A DNA stretch of 10,466 nucleotides from an uncultured Alphaproteobacteria bacterium (GTDB taxonomy: Bacteria > Pseudomonadota > Alphaproteobacteria > Puniceispirillales > Puniceispirillaceae): positions 1 through 10,466 of the forward strand of contig CALEYP010000046.1 in NCBI GenBank assembly GCA_937924895.1, read 5' to 3'. Under the pieces are notes generated by a model. That model did not search any database, was not told where the DNA came from, and saw only the letters and a program-made list of their open reading frames with translations. Made by a program: the position numbers and the translations under genes. Shown here piece after piece: positions 5,714 through 10,466 of this stretch (positions are counted from its first letter, which is position 1; the number at the start of each line of letters is the position of its first letter).

Positions 5714-6381
5714 CTCAGAAAAAAGCCCTCATGTCTTGGTCATCAGGCAAGGACAGCACATTTGCCTTGGCCGAAGCCCGCAAACAGACTCACTTTGAAA
5801 TTGTAGGTTTGGTATCTAGCTCAAATGAAGCTTTTGAACGCGTGGCTGTCCATGGCACACGTCGGACAATTGCTGAAGCACAAGCCGAGGCCCTTGGCCT
5901 GCCTTACATTGATGTTCCTTTACCAAATCCTTGCACAGACGAAATCTATCAAGACCGCATGGGCGCTGTTGCTGAGACATTCAAAAATGATGGCGTAGAG
6001 GATTGGGTCTTTGGCGATCTGTTCCTAGAGGATGTCTTATCTTATCGACAATCTTTATTCACACCCTTTGGCGTGTCTCTGCACACACCACTATGGGGCC
6101 GTGACACAACAGCATTGGCACAAGAGATGTTAGCCGCGGGATTAGAGGCGTATATCGTCACGATGGACCCGAAGAAACTACCTGAGAATTTATGTGGCGC
6201 GCGCTATGATGAGGCCTTTTTAGCTGCCTTACCTGACGATGTTGATCCATGTGGTGAATATGGTGAGTTTCACACAGTTGTCGCAAATGGACCAGGCTTT
6301 GCCACCCCCCTTCAGCTGGAAAAAGGTGAGGTGGTCGAAAGAGGCGGTTTTCTATATTGTGACTTTTTCCTTTCTGACTAG
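5710..6381 (+). CDS. DUF71/COG2102 ATP pyrophosphatase, probable B12-salvage type
   Basis: A 223-residue PP-loop ATPase of the DUF71 family (annotated as diphthine-ammonia ligase by similarity to Dph6). The PP-loop is SSGKDS at 11-16; other family motifs are GDLFLED (102-108), PLWGRDT (127-133) and GEYGEFHT (182-189). Such enzymes activate a carboxylate with ATP, releasing AMP and pyrophosphate, for amidation. Bacteria do not make diphthamide; published comparative genomics (de Crecy-Lagard and colleagues, 2012) proposed that bacterial DUF71 proteins act in B12 salvage. The 4-base overlap with a BtuF-like gene fits that proposal. The actual substrate here is unproven. The gene ends a four-gene plus-strand run; a small hairpin GGCAA-AGC-TTGCC (6381-6393) overlaps the last base of its stop codon but lacks a T run. 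Confidence 0.8.
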   Translation: MTQKKALMSWSSGKDSTFALAEARKQTHFEIVGLVSSSNEAFERVAVHGTRRTIAEAQAEALGLPYIDVPLPNPCTDEIYQDRMGAVAETFKNDGVEDWVFGDLFLEDVLSYRQSLFTPFGVSLHTPLWGRDTTALAQEMLAAGLEAYIVTMDPKKLPENLCGARYDEAFLAALPDDVDPCGEYGEFHTVVANGPGFATPLQLEKGEVVERGGFLYCDFFLSD

Positions 6382-6396
6382 GCAAAGCTTGCCAAC

Positions 6397-6427
6397 TTGA
6401 TTAGAGAAAACTAACCTTCCGGATAAT
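6397..6427 (+). promoter_or_regulatory. Candidate promoter for the truncated haemoglobin gene
   Basis: TTGATT (6397-6402) and GATAAT (6422-6427) resemble -35 and -10 elements, matching four and five of six consensus bases. The spacer is 19 bases, longer than ideal. It sits 28 bases before the haemoglobin ATG in the 73-base gap after the DUF71 gene. This is a weak prediction. Confidence 0.25.
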
Positions 6428-6454
6428 GAACATATCTGCGATCTGGGAGGGGTC

Positions 6455-6805
6455 ATGTCTTTATTCGAAAAATATGGTGGGTTCGCCACCATCAGCAAAT
6501 TAGTGTCCGAGCTATATGACGAGCTGATTGAGAATGAGATCACAGCCCCTTATTTTGACCGGTCTGACCTCAAATCGTTGATGGACCATCAAGTGAAATT
6601 TTTATCCCAAGCGCTCGGTGGGCCTGAGCAATATACAGGACGTTCTATGACAGCGGCGCATACCGGCCTCAAAATTTCTGCCCTAGCCTTTGATGAAGTG
6701 GCCAAAACGGTACAAATGGTTCTCGAAGATAATCAAGTGGAAGAGGAAGATATCACCCAAATCATTGGCATCTTAGCCTCGTTAAAGGATGATATTGTTG
6801 AGTGA
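6455..6805 (+). CDS. Group I truncated haemoglobin
   Basis: A 116-residue two-over-two globin that should bind haem and O2, NO or CO in the cytoplasm. The length and motifs match trHb group I: the N-terminal Y-G-G (7-9), FDR after the B helix with Phe34 at CD1, HQVKFLSQALGGP (45-57), YTGRSM (60-65), and the proximal histidine His69 in TAAHTGL. By alignment from memory with M. tuberculosis trHbN, Tyr21 is B10 and Gln46 is E11, the pair that binds the distal ligand and supports NO dioxygenation in that protein. GGGAGG upstream gives a strong ribosome binding site for ATG 6455. The end overlaps the start of a PP2C phosphatase gene, suggesting the two proteins work together; the globin could be an NO-detoxifying enzyme or a gas sensor subunit. 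Confidence 0.9.
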   Translation: MSLFEKYGGFATISKLVSELYDELIENEITAPYFDRSDLKSLMDHQVKFLSQALGGPEQYTGRSMTAAHTGLKISALAFDEVAKTVQMVLEDNQVEEEDITQIIGILASLKDDIVE

Positions 6806-7907
6806 GGAGACATCCCTTATTTCGGTGTTTCAGCTGCCTCTATTAGACCTTGATGAGGCCTTTCTCATCACGTCACAAAATGATTCCTTTCAGACCCTTT
6901 TTGACACAGAGATTGGGCAAGATATCACCTCTTTGAGCACTGATTTTGTGGCGCGGAAATGTGATCGCGCTATAAAAGCCGGCAAACCCTATCGCTTTCG
7001 GATTGATACGGCAGCCATGCGCCCAACATCCTATCAGATTGAGCTTCATAGCACCAAAACCGGCTATAGCGGCTTTGCAACAGATGCAAGCCTCGCCAGC
7101 AAGGCTGAAGCATTGATGGCCAGCTATAGCCAGATGATCGAAAAGCAAAATCGAGAGATTAAAGAAAAGACTGAACAGCTCAATATCTGGAGCAAACGTA
7201 TACAAGATGAGTTGGCACAGGCCAGAACCGTCCAAACATTGCTGGTGCCAGACACTCTTACTTCAGAGGGCTTACATTCAATTTGTGTCCCGTTACATGA
7301 GTTATCTGGTGACTTCCATGAGATTGCCCAGCATGCAGATGGCAGCATAACTTATATCTCTGGTGACGTGGCTGGCAAAGGCATCTATGCGGCCATTTTA
7401 TTAGCGCAAACACTAACGGCATTTCGTGCCTTTTATGATGCCCCAACCCTAACAGACCTGCTCTGTCACATCGTCCGCATCCTAGAAGATCGTTTCCCTG
7501 ATGGGTTATTCGTAGCGCTCACATTGGTGAGGCTATCAGCTGATAGACAACAGGTGTCGGTACTGAATTGCGGGAACCCAGATAGCCTTTATGTTGCGGA
7601 TGATGGACATTGGCGCCGCTTTGGGTCTGGCGGGCCAGCCATCGGCATCTTACCCGAAGACTTTTATCGCACAACTTCTGAAGAGACCCTGTCGCTGTCA
7701 TCGGGCCGGTTATATGTATTCAGTGATGGTATCCTCGATTTAGTGGATGAAACGGGCCGTGCCTTTGACACTGAAGATGACGCCTATCAGGGGCTTGCCC
7801 AACAAGATCAAACATTCAAAGCAAAGACACCAGATCTCTTTCGCGCGCTTGCGGCCCGTTACCCACAATCTGATGATATTACCATGGCTTGCTTTTATAA
7901 AAGCTGA
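6789..7907 (+). CDS. RsbU/SpoIIE-type PP2C serine phosphatase with PAS-like N-terminus
   Basis: A 372-residue protein (counting from ATG 6789). Residues about 12-100 look like a degenerate PAS-like sensor. A strongly charged coiled coil runs through about 103-148. The C-terminal 220 residues form a SpoIIE/PP2C domain. Metal-binding aspartates are visible as Asp175 (LSGDFHE), Asp193 (SGDVAGKG), Asp313 (FSDGILD) and Asp362/363 (SDDIT). Such phosphatases dephosphorylate an anti-anti-sigma STAS protein, and a STAS gene lies 109 bases downstream. No membrane segment is seen. The start is uncertain: ATG 6789 lies inside AAAGGATG and so lacks a spaced ribosome binding site, whereas TTG 6795 or 6798 follows AAAGGA by 5 or 8 bases. 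In every case the gene overlaps the globin gene end, implying coupled translation. A haem-globin input to the phosphatase is inference from this coupling. Confidence 0.85.
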   Translation: MILLSEETSLISVFQLPLLDLDEAFLITSQNDSFQTLFDTEIGQDITSLSTDFVARKCDRAIKAGKPYRFRIDTAAMRPTSYQIELHSTKTGYSGFATDASLASKAEALMASYSQMIEKQNREIKEKTEQLNIWSKRIQDELAQARTVQTLLVPDTLTSEGLHSICVPLHELSGDFHEIAQHADGSITYISGDVAGKGIYAAILLAQTLTAFRAFYDAPTLTDLLCHIVRILEDRFPDGLFVALTLVRLSADRQQVSVLNCGNPDSLYVADDGHWRRFGSGGPAIGILPEDFYRTTSEETLSLSSGRLYVFSDGILDLVDETGRAFDTEDDAYQGLAQQDQTFKAKTPDLFRALAARYPQSDDITMACFYKS

Positions 7908-8016
7908 GCCTTGTCACGTCTTATCCTCATTCAAAAGATTGACGAATTCTGCCTTTTCGGGCTAATTGTCTAACGGGATATGGCACGATTGATGACAATG
8001 CGGAAACCAACTAACG

Positions 8017-8313
8017 ATGGCCTTTGAAATTCAAACACATGATGATGAGACGGCCTTATTTTTGCGCGGTGATGTCAATATTTCAATGACATCTGAGTTA
8101 CGCGCGGCTCTTGAAGCGATCCCCTCTCATATAGATATGACAGTTCATGCCTCCGACCTTGTTTATATTGACTCAAGTGGTGTGGCTTGTTTGATGCTGG
8201 CCTATAAACACCTCAAAGCCTCAGGGGCGACCATCCGCCTCCGCGCGCCCTCTGAGACATTGATGAATGTGCTAAAAACATTACGCTTTGATAGCCTATT
8301 TGTGATCGACTAG
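8017..8313 (+). CDS. STAS-domain anti-sigma factor antagonist
   Basis: A 98-residue single STAS domain of the SpoIIAA/RsbV type. The hallmark loop YIDSSGVACL (50-59) holds the phosphorylatable serine (Ser53 or Ser54); beta strands ETALFLRGDV and DMTVHASDLVYI and the C-terminal helix SETLMNVLKTL fit the fold. In partner switching the unphosphorylated form binds an anti-sigma kinase (RsbW/SpoIIAB type) and frees its client; the adjacent PP2C phosphatase would remove the phosphate. No kinase or sigma factor gene is in the window. The ribosome binding site is weak (GCGGAAA, about ten bases before ATG). A TTGACG at 7939-7944 could be a -35 element, without a convincing -10. The gene converges on the next operon with only four bases between stops, and no terminator is visible. 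Confidence 0.85.
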   Translation: MAFEIQTHDDETALFLRGDVNISMTSELRAALEAIPSHIDMTVHASDLVYIDSSGVACLMLAYKHLKASGATIRLRAPSETLMNVLKTLRFDSLFVID

Positions 8314-8317
8314 CCCC

Positions 8318-8779
8318 CTATTCACCGTCAACCACGGGATCTGTTTGTCCCATTGATGTGCAGGCGGCCCAAAACACACGCAAAGTCTGTCCTTGCTTGC
8401 GGAAGGGCGCAAGCCTTTGCCAAAGCGTTGTGAGATCTGTTTCAGCTTCAACGCCAATAATATGAGGCACAACCCCCTGTCCGCCAATCGCAAGCTTCCG
8501 AGGGGCAGATAGACGCAAATTCGGAATAGCGCCTGAATTTTCTGTCACAATGGTGGGCTGTAAAGGTGATGGAGAGCCAGTGCGAGGCGAGGTAATAAAA
8601 AAGCGTGAAATCGCGATGCCCCCCTCAAGTTTCTGACCTAGCTCATCCGTTATCGTAATGCCAGGCGGGCCAAACATATAGAATTCAACCCCATAAGGCA
8701 CGCGTGTCACGCGCCCTGCCTCTGGCAAGACTGCGCCATGACCGGAGAAGACAACATCATTTTTGGTCGTTTGAATCAT
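8318..8779 (-). CDS. Small Stv-domain-like protein with caspase-like His/Cys motifs
   Basis: A 153-residue soluble protein with no signal peptide or membrane segment. It starts with a hydrophobic strand leading into FSGHGAVLPEAGRV (11-24), then VPYGVEFYMFGPPG (27-40) and a D-x-L-G-x-x-L-E helix, and later PNLRLSAP (86-93). Near the end a second strand, LRVFWAACTSMG (133-144), ends in a cysteine. This order matches what I recall of the family named putative adhesin Stv, often seen as a domain of large secreted or toxin-like proteins. The G-H-G after one strand and A-A-C-x-S after a later strand also recall the His14/Cys140 dyad of caspase-fold (clan CD/CHAT) peptidases. Protease activity is not established. 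The ATG overlaps the stop of the DUF2589-like gene (ATGA), and GGGAG stands seven bases upstream. It ends the three-gene operon. Confidence 0.6.
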   Translation of the reverse strand: MIQTTKNDVVFSGHGAVLPEAGRVTRVPYGVEFYMFGPPGITITDELGQKLEGGIAISRFFITSPRTGSPSPLQPTIVTENSGAIPNLRLSAPRKLAIGGQGVVPHIIGVEAETDLTTLWQRLAPFRKQGQTLRVFWAACTSMGQTDPVVDGE

Positions 8780-9411
8780 TGCCCGTCTCCCTCTTGTGGT
8801 GTGGCAGGTGCTAAGGCCGCCGCACCATCACCAGATAGCGCCGGTTGCCCCTGCACCATGAGCGCCATATTGATATCAGTCGCTGTTTTGACCACATCAT
8901 TCATGGAATCAATGATCCGCATTATGCCTTCAGGGGCCTCTGATTGGCTCATATTAATGGTGATGTGCAAGGATGAGGCATAATCAGATTTGCGCCGCTG
9001 GCTTTTATCAACACCAACCGTGGCGCTGAAATTTGCGGTTGCTTTAAACAGGCCAAACCCCACCGATGCTTCGCCCCCTACTTGTGTCTGCGAATTGATA
9101 TTGAGGGATTCTTCCGTGCTGGCTGTGACATTCATGGTGGTCTCGATCATCGCCTCTTTGACAACCAAGGCTCGCATATCAGAGACAATTGCAGCTGGTA
9201 CGTCATAATTCACCTGCAAAGGTGTATCATGGCCAATAATCGAGGTTTTGGCCGAGGCCGTGATATTATCCATGGATAAGATTTTCACCTGCCTATCTAA
9301 TGAGGCAGCTTTGGTCGCCGAATCTGCGGCAGCTAGCGCTGTAACAATTCCTCCTAATTGATTGCCTAAATCATTGAACTTTTGTCTTTCTCTTTCTTCA
9401 TATTCCGCCAT
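8776..9411 (-). CDS. DUF2589-like protein (second gene of the operon)
   Basis: A 211-residue soluble protein of unknown function. Residues 1-55 are helical and charged at first, then Ala-rich. Residues about 64-155 look like a beta-sandwich: PLQVNYDVP, then MIETTMNVTAS (88-98), a Gly-rich turn GGEASVGFGLFKATANFSAT (112-131), the basic patch KSQRRKSDY, and SLHITINMSQSEAPEGIMRIID. The ending (paired beta strands, S-x-A-P-E-G, short helix) is what I recall for DUF2589 proteins, whose C-termini read like D-x-x-P-x-G-x-x-R-x-x-D-x-L. The last 30 residues are Ala/Gly/Pro-rich and probably disordered. The gene has GGAGG nine bases before its ATG. It overlaps the gene upstream by 14 bases and the one downstream by 4, so the three proteins are probably made together. 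No catalytic residues are recognisable. Confidence 0.65.
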   Translation of the reverse strand: MAEYEERERQKFNDLGNQLGGIVTALAAADSATKAASLDRQVKILSMDNITASAKTSIIGHDTPLQVNYDVPAAIVSDMRALVVKEAMIETTMNVTASTEESLNINSQTQVGGEASVGFGLFKATANFSATVGVDKSQRRKSDYASSLHITINMSQSEAPEGIMRIIDSMNDVVKTATDINMALMVQGQPALSGDGAAALAPATPQEGDGQ

Positions 9412-9877
9412 CTTTCAGGTCCTCCCTATGACTTTGTAATGGTATTAATTTGTTTAGCCTGTCGCGGATTTGCTCAGCTGTCTCACAGGGCTCTTTCAGG
9501 CTGAATGAGGCTTTGACTTTCATCTCAGTCCCCCGTGATAAAAGCCCCCGCGACAAGGTCATGGAGAAACGCGGATTGCCGGCTCTAGATGCCAAATGAC
9601 CAGCATGCGAGGTATCGACACCAATTATCGTGTCAAACTCCACCTCTAGCTTATCCAGATCTAGATGCCCTTGCGGCGTTAAGCCGAAAAGTGGCACCTC
9701 TATGATCTCTTGCCCGATTTTCACATTGATGGATTTAAAATGATAAAAATCCTCTGTGCTATCTGGCTCAAGGAAGGATTCAAGATAGCTCACTGAGGCA
9801 TCCGCACAGCTATCATGGGCCACACGAATGGCTTCGCCTAAATGAGCCAAAAAATCACAGAGATCCACATTCGCCAT
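9398..9877 (-). CDS. DUF2589-like protein (first gene of the operon)
   Basis: A 159-residue soluble protein of unknown function, related in layout to the product of the next gene. An N-terminal helix (4-36) has the pattern CDFLAHLGEAIRVAHDSCAD; a beta strand with VKIGQEIIEVPLFGLTPQGH (52-71) follows, then LDKLEVEFDTIIG (74-86). The strand EMKVKASFSLKEP and the helix EQIRDRLNKLIPL (135-147) end the domain. The V-P-L-x-x-L-x-P-x-x-x-L element followed by an alternating strand is characteristic of DUF2589 as I know it. GGGGAG lies four bases before ATG 9877. The gene heads the operon, and its own promoter should lie in 9878-10004, where an AT-rich TAATAATAAT (minus strand, 9983-9974) could act as a -10, with no clear -35. 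Confidence 0.55.
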   Translation of the reverse strand: MANVDLCDFLAHLGEAIRVAHDSCADASVSYLESFLEPDSTEDFYHFKSINVKIGQEIIEVPLFGLTPQGHLDLDKLEVEFDTIIGVDTSHAGHLASRAGNPRFSMTLSRGLLSRGTEMKVKASFSLKEPCETAEQIRDRLNKLIPLQSHREDLKDGGI

Positions 9878-10004
9878 CTATCTCCCCATCGCAAGCCGCG
9901 CTTCCTCTCACACATCACCAGATACGCCCTCTGGGTGAAATGAGACAAAAGCATAAGGGAGACCCTCAGAAAGGATTATTATTAGATGTTACGAAATTTG
10001 AGGC

Positions 10005-10466
10005 CTATGCAGATAGATCATCTGATCGAGAGGCTTTGCGACCCAATAGAGAATAGCGGGGGCGCAACCCTGTCTCTGGACGGCTGGTAATATCGGTTAA
10101 CACAGGCTTGAGAGATTGCGCCTTCACACGCTCACGCTGGATGATGTAAACCGCGCTGCCAATGATAAGGGTAGAGCCAATGAGAAGCGGCGTTGTCACC
10201 GCCTCATCAAAGACAAGGACACCAAAGAGCCCTGCCCAAATAATTTGAGAATATTGCATCGGCGAGATAATCGCTGCATCACTGCGCTGAAAGGCTGAGA
10301 TGAGGCACATCATCGCCAAGAACCCCAAGATAGAGATAAGGCCGATCGCCTGTAGATGCGCCAAAGGCATAGGCACATACACACAGGGAAAAATAAGGCC
10401 CATGACCAAGAAATTGCCAAGCAACGGATAGAGCAGCATCACACTCATCTTCTCACGCTGACCAAT
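10005..10466 (-). CDS. EamA/DMT-family transporter, C-terminal half (runs off the right edge)
   Basis: The frame is open from the right edge of the window to the stop at 10005-10007, giving 153 residues of the C-terminal half of a drug/metabolite exporter. Four membrane helices are visible: MLLYPLLGNFLVMGLIFP, LQAIGLISILGFLAMMCLIS, an amphipathic-to-hydrophobic helix around MQYSQIIWAGLFGVLVFDE, and LLIGSTLIIGSAVYII, followed by a basic cytoplasmic tail of about 45 residues. The EamA repeat signature appears in AIISPMQYSQIIWAGLFG and FDE. Substrates of this family are small metabolites or amino acids, and none can be assigned here. The Met at 10448 is internal: six further in-frame codons precede it up to the edge. 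The gap to the DUF2589-like operon (9878-10004) has a small AGGG-AGA-CCCT hairpin but no T run. Confidence 0.8.
   Translation of the reverse strand: MGQREKMSVMLLYPLLGNFLVMGLIFPCVYVPMPLAHLQAIGLISILGFLAMMCLISAFQRSDAAIISPMQYSQIIWAGLFGVLVFDEAVTTPLLIGSTLIIGSAVYIIQRERVKAQSLKPVLTDITSRPETGLRPRYSLLGRKASRSDDLSA

Noticed and set aside
5710..6381. Diphthamide synthase (Dph6) role for the DUF71 protein
   Set aside because: Diphthamide is made on archaeal and eukaryotic EF2; the rest of the window is clearly bacterial, so the B12-linked subgroup is more likely.
7918..8016. Terminator or EcfG-type promoter between the phosphatase and STAS genes
   Set aside because: No stable GC-rich stem with T run was found, and the GGAAAC near 7999-8006 has no correctly spaced CGTT partner before the STAS start.
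8738..9279. Plus-strand open frames opposite the DUF2589-like operon
   Set aside because: They are antisense to genes with overlaps, ribosome binding sites and family motifs; no motif or ribosome binding site supports them.

Overview
The window looks like a compact chromosomal segment of an alphaproteobacterium, probably marine. Evidence: moderate GC content, short intergenic gaps, overlapping ATGA gene junctions, frequent non-ATG starts, and a gene set (AqpS-like aquaporin, free-methionine sulfoxide reductase, BtuF-like protein beside a DUF71 ATP pyrophosphatase, EamA exporter) familiar from that class. A SAR116-like lineage is possible but is only a guess. No rRNA, tRNA, CRISPR array, insertion sequence or phage gene was seen. 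Both ends cut through genes.

Left part (1-2623, minus strand): the start of a membrane protein of the nucleoside-recognition/Gate type (running off the left edge), a glyoxalase/VOC-fold protein with its own intrinsic terminator, an AqpS-type aquaporin, and free-methionine-(R)-sulfoxide reductase. The aquaporin promoter region carries a well-formed Pho box placed correctly relative to a -10-like element, so phosphate starvation probably induces the channel. Upstream of it, nested inverted repeats occupy the gap to the reductase gene.

Middle part (2747-6381, plus strand): a class V aminotransferase of the serine/alanine-glyoxylate type, a D-2-hydroxyacid dehydrogenase of the hydroxypyruvate/glyoxylate reductase type, a BtuF-like B12-binding-fold protein without a signal peptide, and a DUF71 PP-loop ATP pyrophosphatase. 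The first two can convert serine through hydroxypyruvate to glycerate. The last two overlap and match the known association of bacterial DUF71 proteins with cobalamin salvage.

Next (6455-8313, plus strand): a group I truncated haemoglobin overlaps the start of an RsbU/SpoIIE-type PP2C phosphatase with a PAS-like N-terminus and coiled coil, followed by a single-domain STAS anti-sigma antagonist. This looks like a partner-switching module with a possible O2/NO haem sensor; the usual anti-sigma kinase is not in the window.

Right part (8318-9877, minus strand): a tightly coupled three-gene operon of two DUF2589-like proteins and a small Stv-like protein with caspase-like His/Cys motifs. This is the best candidate for an undescribed system. 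The window ends in the C-terminal half of an EamA/DMT transporter.
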